In this document: positions 22,330 through 32,764 of the stretch, in pieces | Position numbering within the stretch: the stretch's first letter is position 1 | Layout: the number at the start of each line of letters is the position of its first letter | Source of the DNA: Aquabacterium sp. OR-4 | GTDB taxonomy: Bacteria; Pseudomonadota; Gammaproteobacteria; Burkholderiales; Burkholderiaceae_C | Assembly: GCF_025290835.2 (NCBI RefSeq) | Contig: NZ_JAOCQD020000002.1 | Span: forward strand, 2,108,001-2,172,000 | Reading direction: 5' to 3' | Length of the DNA: 64,000 nt | Position numbers and translations under genes: made by a program | Notes under the pieces: generated by a model | The model's input: the letters and a program-made list of their open reading frames with translations, nothing else | Databases searched by the model: none | Told to the model about the DNA's origin: nothing

Positions 22330-23061
22330 TCACGCTTGTGAACTGAAGCCCAGCACCACGCGCCGGGTCTTCGCGCTCTTCTTTTCGATCTTGGTGACCA
22401 CCACGGCGCCGATCTCGGCGGTGTTGGCCACATGCGTGCCGCCACAGGGCTGCAGGTCGACGCCGGCGATCTCGATCAGGCGGATGCGGCCCTGGCCGTC
22501 GGCCGATCGCGGCGGCTGCACGCTCATGCTGCGCACCAGGCCGGGGTTGGCGTCAAGCTCGGCCTCGCTGATCCAGCGCGGCTGCACCGGGTGCGCCGCG
22601 GCCACCAGGCGCGCGATGCCGGCGCTGAGCGCGTCCTTGTCGAGCGGCTCGGTCATGTGGAAGTCGAGCCGCGCGTAGCCGGCGGTGATCGAGCAGCCGT
22701 CCACCGGGTGCGGCACCAGCGCGCACAGCAGGTGCGTGGCGGTGTGAAAGCGCCGGTGGGCCTGGCGCCGGGCCATGTCGATGGCCGCGCGCACGCGCTG
22801 GCCGGGCTGCCAGCCCGACAGGTCGGCGTCGGGGGCGGGCAGATGCAGGATCTGGCCGGGCCCGGCGCCCTTGCGCGTATCGGCCACGGCCAGCCCGGTG
22901 CCATCGGCCCGGGTGAGCATGCCGGCATCGCCGGCCTGGCCACCGCCCTGGGGGTAGAACACGGTGCGGTCGAGCTCGATGCCGGCCTCGCTGACCGCGG
23001 TGATGGTGGCCTCGCACTGGGCCAGCGTGGCGTCGTCGCGAAACAGTTCTTCAGTGGCCAT
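22330..23061 (-). CDS. AlaX-type alanyl-tRNA editing protein
   Basis: This 243-residue protein resembles the free-standing editing domain of alanyl-tRNA synthetase, which hydrolyses mischarged Ser-tRNA(Ala). The Zn-binding HxxxH motif is HTATH (in RRFHTATHLLCALV) and the CxxxH motif is QPCGGTHVANTAEIG. An N-terminal beta-barrel part (LDRTVFYPQGGGQAGDAG) shows it is the longer AlaX form with the AlaRS C-terminal-like start. It is the last gene of a six-gene minus-strand run and begins 19 bp after the glyoxalase-like gene, suggesting cotranscription. AlaX proteins often travel with amino-acid exporters or catabolic genes. Confidence 0.92.
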   Translation of the reverse strand: MATEELFRDDATLAQCEATITAVSEAGIELDRTVFYPQGGGQAGDAGMLTRADGTGLAVADTRKGAGPGQILHLPAPDADLSGWQPGQRVRAAIDMARRQAHRRFHTATHLLCALVPHPVDGCSITAGYARLDFHMTEPLDKDALSAGIARLVAAAHPVQPRWISEAELDANPGLVRSMSVQPPRSADGQGRIRLIEIAGVDLQPCGGTHVANTAEIGAVVVTKIEKKSAKTRRVVLGFSSQA

Positions 23062-23080
23062 GGCGGTGCGTGAGCGTGGT

Positions 23081-23743
23081 TCAGGGCGTGCTGTGCAGTG
23101 TGACGGCGCCGCGCGGCGTGTCCAGCGTCACCGTCACGGCCGGGCCGGTGTCGTGGCCGCTCAGCCCGCGCAGGCGCAGCAGCTCGCGCACAGGCGCCGG
23201 CAGGCCGCCCAGCGTGGCCGATTGCAGGCGCACCGGGCTGGCCGGCATGGCCTCGGTGGGGTGCATGCCCTGCCACTGGATCAGCGTGGGCAGATGGCCG
23301 GCCAGGTCGATGGCGCCGTCGTCGCGCACCAGCATGCACCAGTGGAGCGTGCCGCTGGCGGTCTCGCGCGAGATCTTCAGCGCGCGGCCCGGCTGGCAGC
23401 CCAGCGTGCCCAGGCCATGGTGCAGCTGCTGGGCATCGGGCGTGCGCAGCACGGCGTGCGCCAGGCGCGGCCCGTTGCGCCGCAGCTGCCGCTGCTGCGC
23501 CGGGTCGTCCATGCCGAACCAGCGCGCGCGGCCCGGCGGCGCGGCGTCGGGGTCGATGGCGACGATCTCGAGGTAAGCCTGCGCAAAGCCGTCGCCATCG
23601 ATGCGCAGGACACGGTTGTGGGTGCCCATCAGCGCATGGCGGCCACCCGGGCCGGGGGCCACGCCCAGCGTGGCCTCGCACCAGGCGGCGCCGTGCGCCA
23701 GCGTGTCGGCCAGCACCACCAGGTGGTCGAGTTCGCAGTTCAC
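23081..23743 (-). CDS. Glyoxalase-like (VOC superfamily, Glyoxalase_3 type) protein
   Basis: This 220-residue protein starts VNCELDHLVVLADTLAHGAA, with CEATLGVAPGPGGRHALMGT and YLEIVAIDPDA following, the pattern of the Glyoxalase_3 branch of the vicinal-oxygen-chelate fold. His-Leu of the first strand and Glu of YLEIV are likely metal ligands. The start is GTG at 23743, overlapping the phzF-like stop codon by four bases (GTGA), so translation is coupled. The reaction is unknown; the family is frequently found beside PhzF-like and amino-acid genes. Confidence 0.85.
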   Translation of the reverse strand: MNCELDHLVVLADTLAHGAAWCEATLGVAPGPGGRHALMGTHNRVLRIDGDGFAQAYLEIVAIDPDAAPPGRARWFGMDDPAQQRQLRRNGPRLAHAVLRTPDAQQLHHGLGTLGCQPGRALKISRETASGTLHWCMLVRDDGAIDLAGHLPTLIQWQGMHPTEAMPASPVRLQSATLGGLPAPVRELLRLRGLSGHDTGPAVTVTLDTPRGAVTLHSTP

Positions 23744-24588
23744 AGGCTGACCTGGCCCTGCACCACCGTGGCCACGTCGCCGCCGATCCAGATGTCGGCG
23801 CCGTCGCGCGCCACGTGCACGCGACCGGCGCGTCCCAGCGCGGCGCCCTGTGCGGCCACATAGCGCTCGGGCGCCAGGCCCTCGCCGATCAGCCACTGCG
23901 CCAGGCCGGCGTTCAGGCTGCCGGTGACCGGGTCTTCCGGCACCGCCAGCGCCGGCACGAAGGCGCGTACCTCGAAGGCGCATTCGCCGCCCGCCGCATG
24001 CGGCCCCACCACCCCCAGCTTGAGCGACTGCATGGCCGCGAAGTCGGGCTGCAGGGCCAGCACGGTGGCGGCGTCGGGCAGCAGCGCGGCCATCCAGCCG
24101 GGGCCGTTGTCCACCCACACCAGGCGGCGGATGCTGTCGTCGGGCAGGCGCAGCGCGGTGGCCACCAGGCGGCGCAGGCCGGGCTCGACCTCGCCGGTAC
24201 GGCGCAGCGGCGGCGCGGCAAAGGCCAGGCGGGTGCCGTCGCGCCGCACCCGCACCAGGCCCACGCCGCACTGCTGCACCACCACGCCGGGCGTGCGCGG
24301 GCTGCCGCCGGCGGCCAGCCAGGCGGCGCAGCTGCCCAGCGTGGGATGGCCGGCAAAGGGCAGCTCGCCGCCGGGCGTGAAGATGCGCACGCGGTAGTCG
24401 GCGCCGGCCGCGGCGGCGTCGTCGCTGGGCGGCAGCAGGAAGGTGGTTTCCGACAGATTGGTCCAGCGGGCAAAGGCGGCCATCTCGGCGTCACCCAGGC
24501 CCGTGGCGTCGTGCACCACGGCCAGCGGGTTGCCGCGCAGGGCTTGCGCGCTGAAGACATCGAGTTGGCTGAAGCGGCGCGCGGTCAT
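23740..24588 (-). CDS. PhzF-family isomerase/epimerase
   Basis: This 282-residue protein belongs to the PhzF family, enzymes with a diaminopimelate-epimerase fold that catalyse hydrogen shifts. FSQLDVFSAQALRGNPLAVV is the usual N-terminus; NLSETTFLLPP carries the catalytic Glu, and FTPGGELPFAGHPTLGSCAAW and EDPVTGSLNAGLAQWL are strongly conserved. The ATG at 24588 is preceded by AGGAGAA at a proper distance. It lies 28 bp after the dehydratase-like gene. Phenazine genes are absent, so this is one of the many PhzF relatives of unassigned function, here probably acting on an amino-acid derivative. Confidence 0.92.
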   Translation of the reverse strand: MTARRFSQLDVFSAQALRGNPLAVVHDATGLGDAEMAAFARWTNLSETTFLLPPSDDAAAAGADYRVRIFTPGGELPFAGHPTLGSCAAWLAAGGSPRTPGVVVQQCGVGLVRVRRDGTRLAFAAPPLRRTGEVEPGLRRLVATALRLPDDSIRRLVWVDNGPGWMAALLPDAATVLALQPDFAAMQSLKLGVVGPHAAGGECAFEVRAFVPALAVPEDPVTGSLNAGLAQWLIGEGLAPERYVAAQGAALGRAGRVHVARDGADIWIGGDVATVVQGQVSL

Positions 24589-24616
24589 GGTCTCGGGTTC
24601 TCCTGCAAGGCGGGGG

Positions 24617-25633
24617 TCAGGCGGTGGCGGTGATGGCGGTGGCGGGCTGCCAGGTGCCGGCCAGCACCTGCTGGTAGATGTCGCGGTCGACATTGCCGCC
24701 GCTCATCACCACCGCGGTGCGGCGGCCGGCCAGTTGCGCGCGCTCGGCCCAGGCCGCAGCCCAGGCGGCGGCACCGGCGCCTTCGGCCACCTGGTGCGTG
24801 GCCTCGAACAGCTGGCGCATCGCGGCGGCCACGGCGTGGTCGTCGACCTGCACCACACGGGCCAGGCCGCGCGCCAGCACCGGCAGCGCGTCGGGGTCGG
24901 GCGTGCGGCAGGCCATGCCGTCGGCCAGCTCGGTGCTGACCGGGTGCGACACCGCCTCGCCCCGCGCCAGCGACAGCGCATAGGCCGGCGCGCCGCTGGA
25001 CACCACGCCGACGATCTCGCAATCGAGGCGCAGGGCATCGCGCGCAGCGATCAGGCCGGCCGCGCCCGAGCCCAGGCCGATGGGCACATACACCCGCTGC
25101 AGCCCAGCCACGGCGTCGAACAGCTCGAGCGCATAGCTGGCCACACCGGCCACCAGCTGCGGGTGGAAGGACGGCACCATGGCCCAGCCGCGCGCCGCGG
25201 CCAGTGCCTGGGCATGCTCCTTGGCGGCCTGGAAGTCGTCGCCGTGCTCCAGCAGCTCGGCGCCCAGCGCGCGCATCGCGGCGTTTTTCTCGCGGCTGTT
25301 GCCGCGCGGCACCACGATGCACACCGCCAGGCCGTGGCGCGCCGCGGCGCGGGCGATCGACTGGCCATGGTTGCCGCGCGTGGCGCTCACCAGGCCGGCC
25401 GGGCGCCGGGCCGGTGGCTGCAGCAGCTGCTGCAGGTAGACCTCGCCGCCACGCACCTTGAAGGCCCCCGCCGGCGTGTGGTTCTCGTGCTTGACCCACA
25501 GCTGCGTGCCGTCGTCCGGCGCCCGGGCGATGGCCTGCTCCAGCAGCGGCCAGCGGTGCTGCGGCGTGGCCGGCATGGCGGCGGCCACCACGGCCTGGGC
25601 GGCACGCAGCGCGGCCAGATCGGGCAGGGCCAT
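24617..25633 (-). CDS. Threonine dehydratase-like PLP enzyme
   Basis: This 338-residue protein has the fold-type II PLP-enzyme pattern of threonine/serine dehydratases. The Schiff-base lysine lies in HTPAGAFKVRGG, the phosphate-binding loop is probably GLGSGAAGL, and SATRGNHGQSIARAA is the substrate Asn-His region. The C-terminal end has VVMSGGNVDRDIY, typical of catabolic threonine dehydratase (SGGN). There is no regulatory ACT domain, consistent with a degradative role. ATG 25633 is favoured over GTG 25642 on alignment with the family; neither site has a clear ribosome-binding sequence. It sits between aminotransferase and phzF-like genes. Confidence 0.9.
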   Translation of the reverse strand: MALPDLAALRAAQAVVAAAMPATPQHRWPLLEQAIARAPDDGTQLWVKHENHTPAGAFKVRGGEVYLQQLLQPPARRPAGLVSATRGNHGQSIARAAARHGLAVCIVVPRGNSREKNAAMRALGAELLEHGDDFQAAKEHAQALAAARGWAMVPSFHPQLVAGVASYALELFDAVAGLQRVYVPIGLGSGAAGLIAARDALRLDCEIVGVVSSGAPAYALSLARGEAVSHPVSTELADGMACRTPDPDALPVLARGLARVVQVDDHAVAAAMRQLFEATHQVAEGAGAAAWAAAWAERAQLAGRRTAVVMSGGNVDRDIYQQVLAGTWQPATAITATA

Positions 25634-25700
25634 GGCGCTCACCGGCCCCCCCTGCGCGCTGCGCGCTGCGGGATCCGCGCCCGGGAGCGGCCCGGCGCGC

Positions 25701-26930
25701 TCATGGCGTGGGCTCGGCATGCTTGGCCAGGTGCTCGCGCAGCACGCGGCCGAGCAGGGCCACGCCCTGGGCGATGTCGTCGGGCGTCAGGGTCACGAAG
25801 CTCAGGCGCAGGGTGCGCGCATCGGCGCCCTGGCCGGGGCCATGGCCGGGTTGCGGCGCAAAGAAGGCCGAGCCGGGCACATAGGCGATGCCGGCGGCCA
25901 CGGCCTGCGGCAGCAGGGCCAGCGCATCGCAGCCGGCCGGCAGGCGCAGCCAGAAGAACATGCCGCCCTGCGGCACCTGCCACTCGGTGCCCTCGGGCAT
26001 GTGCTGCTGCAGCGCCTGGGCCATGGCCTGGCACTGGCGCTGGTAGCGCGCGCGGATGGTGGGCACATGCTGGTCGAGAAAGCCGTTCTTGATGACCTCG
26101 TGCACCACGCGCTGGTTGAAGCCCGGCGTGTGCAGATCGGCCGCCTGCTTGGCCTGCAGCAGCTTGGGGTAGAGCTCGGGCGGCGCCACCAGGTAGCCCA
26201 GGCGGAAGCCGGGCGTGAGCACCTTGCTGAAGCTGCCGAGGTAGATCACGCCCTCGGGCCAGCGTGCGGCCAGCGGCGCCGGCGGCGGGGCGTCGAACCA
26301 CAGGTCGCCGTAGGGGTTGTCCTCGACGATGGGCACACCGGCGGCCTGGGCCGCGGCCACCAGCGCATCGCGCCGCGCCGCGCCGATCACGCGGCCGGTG
26401 GGGTTCTGGAAGTTGGGCAGCAGGTAGGCGAAGCGGGTGCCCGGCGCGTCGTGCGGCAGCGCGGCAAGGGCCTCGGGGCGCGGGCCTTCGCCGTCGCCGG
26501 CCAGGCTGGCGTAGATCGGCTCGAAGGGATTGAAGGCCTGCAGCGCGCCCAGGTAGGTGGGCGTTTCCACCGCCACCGGCGCACCGGGGTCGACCAGCAC
26601 CTTGGCCACCAGGTCGAGGCCCTGCTGCGAGCCGGTGGTGATCAGCACCTGATCGGGCGCCAGCCGCATGCCCTGGGACGCCAGCTGGGCGGCCACCCAC
26701 TCGCGCAGCGGCGCAAAGCCTTCGCTGGACGAGTACTGCAGCGCCTGCTTCGGAGAATCGCTCAGCACCCGCTCGCAGGCGGCGCGGATGGCCTCGACCG
26801 GAAAGGTGTCGGCCGAGGGCAGGCCACCGGCCATCGACAGCACGCCGGGCTGCTCGGTCACCTTCAGGATCTCGCGGATGATCGACGGGTTGAGCCGCGC
26901 GCTGCGGCGGGCCTGGGTCCAAAGCGTCAT
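25701..26930 (-). CDS. PLP-dependent class I aminotransferase (2-aminoadipate/LysN type)
   Basis: This 409-residue protein is a fold-type I aminotransferase like the 2-aminoadipate or multi-substrate transaminases. It has SIIREILKVTEQPGVLSMAG with GGLPSADTFP, ALQYSSSEGFAPLREW, LLPNFQNPTGRVI and the PLP-lysine in YLGSFSKVLTPGFRLGYL. The C-terminal Arg in RTLRLSFV binds the substrate carboxylate. It resembles the catalytic half of MocR regulators but has no DNA-binding domain. ATG 26930 follows from family alignment. It lies 47 bp after the EamA transporter gene and 67 bp before the dehydratase-like gene. Confidence 0.92.
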   Translation of the reverse strand: MTLWTQARRSARLNPSIIREILKVTEQPGVLSMAGGLPSADTFPVEAIRAACERVLSDSPKQALQYSSSEGFAPLREWVAAQLASQGMRLAPDQVLITTGSQQGLDLVAKVLVDPGAPVAVETPTYLGALQAFNPFEPIYASLAGDGEGPRPEALAALPHDAPGTRFAYLLPNFQNPTGRVIGAARRDALVAAAQAAGVPIVEDNPYGDLWFDAPPPAPLAARWPEGVIYLGSFSKVLTPGFRLGYLVAPPELYPKLLQAKQAADLHTPGFNQRVVHEVIKNGFLDQHVPTIRARYQRQCQAMAQALQQHMPEGTEWQVPQGGMFFWLRLPAGCDALALLPQAVAAGIAYVPGSAFFAPQPGHGPGQGADARTLRLSFVTLTPDDIAQGVALLGRVLREHLAKHAEPTP

Positions 26931-26977
26931 GGGGTGCTCACTCTCCAAAGCAGGGGCATCAAGGTTCGGCGGCCGCA

Positions 26978-27961
26978 TCATCGCGCAGCGGGGCGCATCG
27001 GCAGGCGGCGGGCCAGCGCCACGGTGGCCATCACGGCCAGCGCAAAGGCCACGGTGGCGGCATCGACCGCCTCGCCCAGCAACGGCACGGCCAGCGCCAT
27101 CGACAGGAACGGCTGCACCAGCTGCACCTGGCTGACACGCAGCATGCCACCCAGCGCCAGGCCGCGGTACCAGGCAAAAAAGCCCAGCCACATCGACACC
27201 ACGGCCACATAGACGAAGCCGCCCCAGGCCGCGGGCCGCACATGGGCCACGTCGGCCGGCGCCACCCAGGCCGCCAGCGGCAGCGTGACCGGCAGGCTGG
27301 CCACCAGCACCCAGCTGATCACCTGCTCGGGCGCCATGGCTGGCCGCGCCGGGCCACCCGGCGTGGACAGGCGCGCGCCCATCACATAACCGAAGCCGCC
27401 CCACAGCACGGCGGCCAGCAGCAGCCCATCGGCAGCCTGCAGGTGGGCGCCGCCCTTCCACAGCGCAAAGCCCAGCACCAGGCCCATGCCGAGCGCGGCG
27501 CAGGCCCAGAACGCCGTGCTGGCGCGCTGACGCAGCAGCAACGCGGCCAGCGCGGCCGTGGCCATCGGCAGCAGGCCCGACACCACCGCGGCATGCGCCG
27601 CCTCCACCCGCTGCACGGCCCAGCCCAGAAACAGCGGAAAACCGAACACCACGCCGCTGGCGGTGAGCACCAGGCCGCGCCATTGCGCGGGCGTGGGCCA
27701 GGCCGCGCGCACCGCCAGCAGCCAGCCGGCCGCCAGCAGCCCGGCCAGCGCCGCGCGGCCGATGGCCACGAACTCGGCCGGCAGCTGCGGCGCCGCCAAG
27801 CTGCCGGAAGCCAGGCGGGTCATCGGGATGGTGAGTGCGAACAGGGCCACACCCAGCGCGCCCAGCAGCCAGCCGCGCGTGGCCGGCGACAGGCCGGCTG
27901 GTGCGTTGGCGGGCCGGGACGGCACCGGATCGGCGACAAGGGTGGATGGGGGGCTGGACAT
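26978..27961 (-). CDS. EamA/DMT-family transporter
   Basis: This 327-residue membrane protein has about ten hydrophobic helices in two repeats of the drug/metabolite transporter fold (for example GALGVALFALTIPMTRLASG and SGVVFGFPLFLGWAVQRVEA, AAVVSGLLPMATAALAALLL; second repeat QVQLVQPFLSMALAVPLLGE). Members export amino acids or amines. It is the first gene of the six-gene minus-strand run and diverges from a MocR regulator, which probably controls it. The 104-bp gap between starts is rich in direct and inverted repeats. Confidence 0.9.
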   Translation of the reverse strand: MSSPPSTLVADPVPSRPANAPAGLSPATRGWLLGALGVALFALTIPMTRLASGSLAAPQLPAEFVAIGRAALAGLLAAGWLLAVRAAWPTPAQWRGLVLTASGVVFGFPLFLGWAVQRVEAAHAAVVSGLLPMATAALAALLLRQRASTAFWACAALGMGLVLGFALWKGGAHLQAADGLLLAAVLWGGFGYVMGARLSTPGGPARPAMAPEQVISWVLVASLPVTLPLAAWVAPADVAHVRPAAWGGFVYVAVVSMWLGFFAWYRGLALGGMLRVSQVQLVQPFLSMALAVPLLGEAVDAATVAFALAVMATVALARRLPMRPAAR

Positions 27962-27984
27962 GCCGGCCAGTCTAGGGGCACCAT

Positions 27985-28049
27985 CAGCACAGTAGCAGCA
28001 CAGTCAGCAGTACAGATAACGCATCTGTATTGCCCACAACAACAATACA
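27985..28049. promoter_or_regulatory. Candidate MocR operator region between eamA and mocR
   Basis: The shared upstream region holds CAGCACAGT twice (27985-27993 and 27996-28004, 11 bp apart) and a related CAGTACAGA at 28008-28016. Two inverted repeats overlap them: TACAGAT-AACGC-ATCTGTA (28011-28029) and TGTATTG-10 bp-CAATACA (28026-28032 and 28043-28049). MocR regulators typically bind direct repeats in the gap to a divergent target, which fits the helical-turn spacing. Which repeats matter is not known. Confidence 0.55.
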
Positions 28050-28065
28050 CCCAGGCGCCGCACCC

Positions 28066-29649
28066 ATGCCCGACCCGACCCCCTCCACGCCGGAAGCCCC
28101 ACCGCCCGGCACGCTGCCCGGCACGCTGCCCGACGCCCTGCCCGGCGCCCCGCTGCCCGGCCGCGGCCAGCCGCTGGGCGCACAGCTGGCGGCGCACTTT
28201 GCCGAGCGCATCCGCCACCGCACGCTGACGCCCGGTGCGCGCCTGCCCTCGGTGCGCGACTGCGCGCGCCAGCACCGCGTGAGCCCCAGCACCGTGGTGC
28301 TGGCCTATGACCAGCTGCAGGCCCAGGGCCTGGTGGAAGCGCGGCGCCAGCGCGGCTTCTTTGTGCGCGGGCCGGTGGCCGCGGCGCGCACCGCGGCGCC
28401 GGCCGGTGCGCTGATTCCGCCCGACGGGCTGCCGGGCGGCGCCACGCTGGAGGCGCCGGTGGACGCCACGGCGCTGATCCGCGGCATGTTCCAGCGCAGC
28501 GGCAGCCAGGCGGTGACGCCGACCCAGGCCGCCGCCACCGCCACGCTGCCGCGGCTGATCGGCCCCGGCCCGGGCCAGGGCACGCTGCCCGAGGCCTGGC
28601 TGGACGCCGCGCTGCTGACCCGCGCGCTGCGCCGCGCCCTGCCCGACGCCCAGGAGGCGCTGCGTTATGGCGAGCCGGCCGGCGACGCCGGGCTGCGCCA
28701 GGCCTTGTCGCGCCGCCTGGTGGGCGATCTGGGCCTGGCCGCGGCGCCGGGCCAGATCGTCACCACCACCGGCGCCACGCATGCCCTCGATCTGGTGGCG
28801 CGCACGCTGCTGCGCCCGGGCGATGCGGTGCTGGTCGACGAGCCCGGCTGGGCGGTGGAGTTCGCGCGCCTGAGCCGCCTGGGCATGCGCCTGCTGCCGG
28901 TGCCGCGCTGCAAGGACGGCCATGACGGCCCCGACCTGGCGGTGATGGCGCGCCTGCTGGCCGAGCACCGGCCGCGGCTGTACGTCACCGTGAGCGTGCT
29001 GCACAACCCCACCGGCCACACGCTGTCGCTGGCCGCGGCGCACCAGATCCTGAAGCTGGCCGACGCGCACGACCTGACCATCGTCGAGGACGACACCTAC
29101 GCCTGGCTGGCACCGGCGCATGCGCCGCGGCTGTCGGCGCTGGATGGCCTGCAGCGCACGGTGTACGTCTCGGGCTTTTCCAAGATCCTGGCGCCCAACT
29201 GGCGCGTGGGCTACGTGGCCGCCGCGCCGGCGCTGGCCGAGCGCCTGATCGACACCAAGCTGCTGACCACCCTGACCACGCCCTCGCTGATGGAGCGCGC
29301 GGTGGCCTGGTGCCTCGACCAGGGCCTGCTGCGCCGCCATGCCGAGCGCGTGCAGCTGCAGCTGGAGGGCGCCCGCCAGCGTGTGGTGCGCCTGGCCGAG
29401 GCCGCCGGCTGCCGTTTTGTGACGGCACCGCACGGCCTCTTCGGCTGGGTGGATACCGGTGTCGACACCGACGCGCTGGCCGCGCGCATGGCCGATGCCG
29501 GCTGGCTGCTGGCGCCGGGCAGCTTGTTCCACGCCGTACCCTGCAGCAGCCCGCTGATGCGGGTGAACTTTGCCTCGGCGCAGGATCTGCGCTTCTGGCG
29601 CGCCTTTGAAAACGCGCGCGCCCTGCTGCTGAATCAGCAGCCGCCATGA
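28066..29649 (+). CDS. MocR-family regulator (GntR wHTH fused to aminotransferase domain)
   Basis: This 527-residue protein combines a GntR-type winged HTH (GAQLAAHFAERIRHRTLTPG and ARLPSVRDCARQHRVSPSTV) with a C-terminal fold-type I aminotransferase domain. The PLP-binding lysine lies in VYVSGFSKILAPNWRVGYVA, and the Asn and Asp cofactor contacts are in VLHNPTGHTL and IVEDDTYAWL. MocR proteins use PLP or its aldimine with an amino acid as the signal. Before the HTH is a Pro-rich stretch with repeated PGTLPG. ATG 28066 is used instead of TTG 28030, which would lie inside an inverted repeat. It likely regulates the divergent eamA operon. Confidence 0.92.
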   Translation: MPDPTPSTPEAPPPGTLPGTLPDALPGAPLPGRGQPLGAQLAAHFAERIRHRTLTPGARLPSVRDCARQHRVSPSTVVLAYDQLQAQGLVEARRQRGFFVRGPVAAARTAAPAGALIPPDGLPGGATLEAPVDATALIRGMFQRSGSQAVTPTQAAATATLPRLIGPGPGQGTLPEAWLDAALLTRALRRALPDAQEALRYGEPAGDAGLRQALSRRLVGDLGLAAAPGQIVTTTGATHALDLVARTLLRPGDAVLVDEPGWAVEFARLSRLGMRLLPVPRCKDGHDGPDLAVMARLLAEHRPRLYVTVSVLHNPTGHTLSLAAAHQILKLADAHDLTIVEDDTYAWLAPAHAPRLSALDGLQRTVYVSGFSKILAPNWRVGYVAAAPALAERLIDTKLLTTLTTPSLMERAVAWCLDQGLLRRHAERVQLQLEGARQRVVRLAEAAGCRFVTAPHGLFGWVDTGVDTDALAARMADAGWLLAPGSLFHAVPCSSPLMRVNFASAQDLRFWRAFENARALLLNQQPP

Positions 29650-29736
29650 GCTCCCCACCGCGAATGCGGGGCCCCCAAGCCCGGCGGTGGGCGCCGCTCG
29701 GTGCGCGCGTACCATTCCGGCGTTATCCCGCGCACC

Positions 29737-30486
29737 ATGTTCCAGTCCACCCAGCCCCTGCCGCCCGCGTCTGACCCGCGGGGTTTGCGACCCGCCGGCC
29801 CGGCTTCGCACGCCGGTGATGCACTGGACAGCGGGGCCACCCACCTCAACTCGCTGAGCCCCTCGCTGCTGCAGGATCTGATGCGCTTTGAAAAGCGCGA
29901 CGGCGACCGCCGCGAACTGCTCGAGGTGCTGGCCGCCGGCGTGCGCCACACCCAGCCGCTGGCCATCCGGCTCGAGGCGCCGGGGCAGGAGCTGACGCTG
30001 TCGATCTACCCCTCCGACGGCATGGTGCACTGCCAGCAGCCGGTGGCCGAGTTCCTGGCCAGCGACCTGGCCCGCGTGCAGGTTCTGCATGTGCAGCCGG
30101 CGCTCAGCCGGCCGCCGCGCGACGCCACGCTGCTGGCGCGCATGGGCGATTCCCTGGGTTATGCGCCACTGGCGCCGGTGCTGTGGGCGGTGGCGCTCAC
30201 CGGCGCCCGCGCCGCCCTGCTGCCCGAGCTGGCCGGCCAGGCCGCCTACCGCGTGTCGCCAGGCGTCAACCTGGGCGGGCTGACCATGCCCACGGTCTTG
30301 TCCAGCTGCGTGGCGCGCCTGCGCCGCCAGACCCACAACCTGCGCGAGATCGCCGACTGGCCCGGCATCAGCCGCGAGGGCGCGATGCGCCTGCTCAACG
30401 CGCTGTACCTGCAATCGGCCCTGATCGTCAGCCGCTCACACCCGGCGGCCACCAACGAGGGCTGGGAGGGCTACGGCCCGAGGTGA
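29737..30486 (+). CDS. Hypothetical protein, Burkholderiales-type
   Basis: I do not recognise this 249-residue protein. It has a polar, Pro-rich start, then a globular part with HLNSLSPSLLQDLMRFEKRD and LLEVLAAGVRHTQPLAIRLE, and a central region MVHCQQPVAEFLASDLARVQ. The end, QTHNLREIADWPGISREGAM with RLLNALYLQSALIVSRSH, has the look of a helical or winged-helix domain. No signal peptide or membrane segment is obvious. ATG 29737 is chosen over GTG 29701 because the upstream codons look non-coding. Its stop codon lies inside the first copy of an 88-bp tandem repeat, so the repeat has encroached on the end of the gene. Confidence 0.7.
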   Translation: MFQSTQPLPPASDPRGLRPAGPASHAGDALDSGATHLNSLSPSLLQDLMRFEKRDGDRRELLEVLAAGVRHTQPLAIRLEAPGQELTLSIYPSDGMVHCQQPVAEFLASDLARVQVLHVQPALSRPPRDATLLARMGDSLGYAPLAPVLWAVALTGARAALLPELAGQAAYRVSPGVNLGGLTMPTVLSSCVARLRRQTHNLREIADWPGISREGAMRLLNALYLQSALIVSRSHPAATNEGWEGYGPR

Positions 30487-30718
30487 ATGGTGCACCCGGC
30501 CGCCGTGTACGGCGGCCACCCGCCAAGCGGGTGCGGGCCGGCTTGGGAGCGGCCCGGCGCTCGGCCCGAGGTGAATGGCGCACCCGGCCGCCGCGTACGG
30601 CGGCCACCCGCCGCGCGGGTGCGGGCCGGCTTGGGAGCGGCCCGGCGCTCGGCCCGAGGTGAATGGCGCACCCGGCCGCCGTGTACGGCGGCCACCCGCC
30701 GCGCGGGTGCGGGCCGGC

Positions 30719-30719
<1 letters not shown>
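30474..30719. repeat. 88-bp tandem repeat, 2.8 copies
   Basis: The anchor AGGTGAATGG occurs at 30481, 30569 and 30657, giving an exact 88-bp period across 246 bp. Copies differ at only a few positions. Each contains GGCCGCCG-TGTA/CGTA-CGGCGGCC and ACCCGC-CGC-GCGGGT palindromes (the latter changed to CCGCCAAGCGG in copy one). The array lies between convergent genes, includes the stop codon of the upstream gene and reaches the first base of the uup stop. It may be a multiplied two-way terminator or a REP-like array. It lacks the spacers of a CRISPR array. Confidence 0.9.
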
Positions 30720-32650
<1,931 letters not shown>

Positions 32651-32764
32651 GGGCGCGATTGTCGCGGCTGCGCGGGTGCGGGCCGGCGGCGCCCGCGCCG
32701 GGGCTTGTGGCACAGTGACGCCGCCCCGCCACCGCCCGCCGGCTGCTGCCGCCCTGTCCTGCCG

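Noticed and set aside
23740..24588. Phenazine biosynthesis gene
   Set aside because: PhzF-like proteins are a broad family and no other phenazine genes are present.
25701..26930. Second MocR regulator
   Set aside because: The protein aligns with the aminotransferase half only and has no GntR helix-turn-helix; the frame upstream of the ATG belongs to the shadow of eamA.
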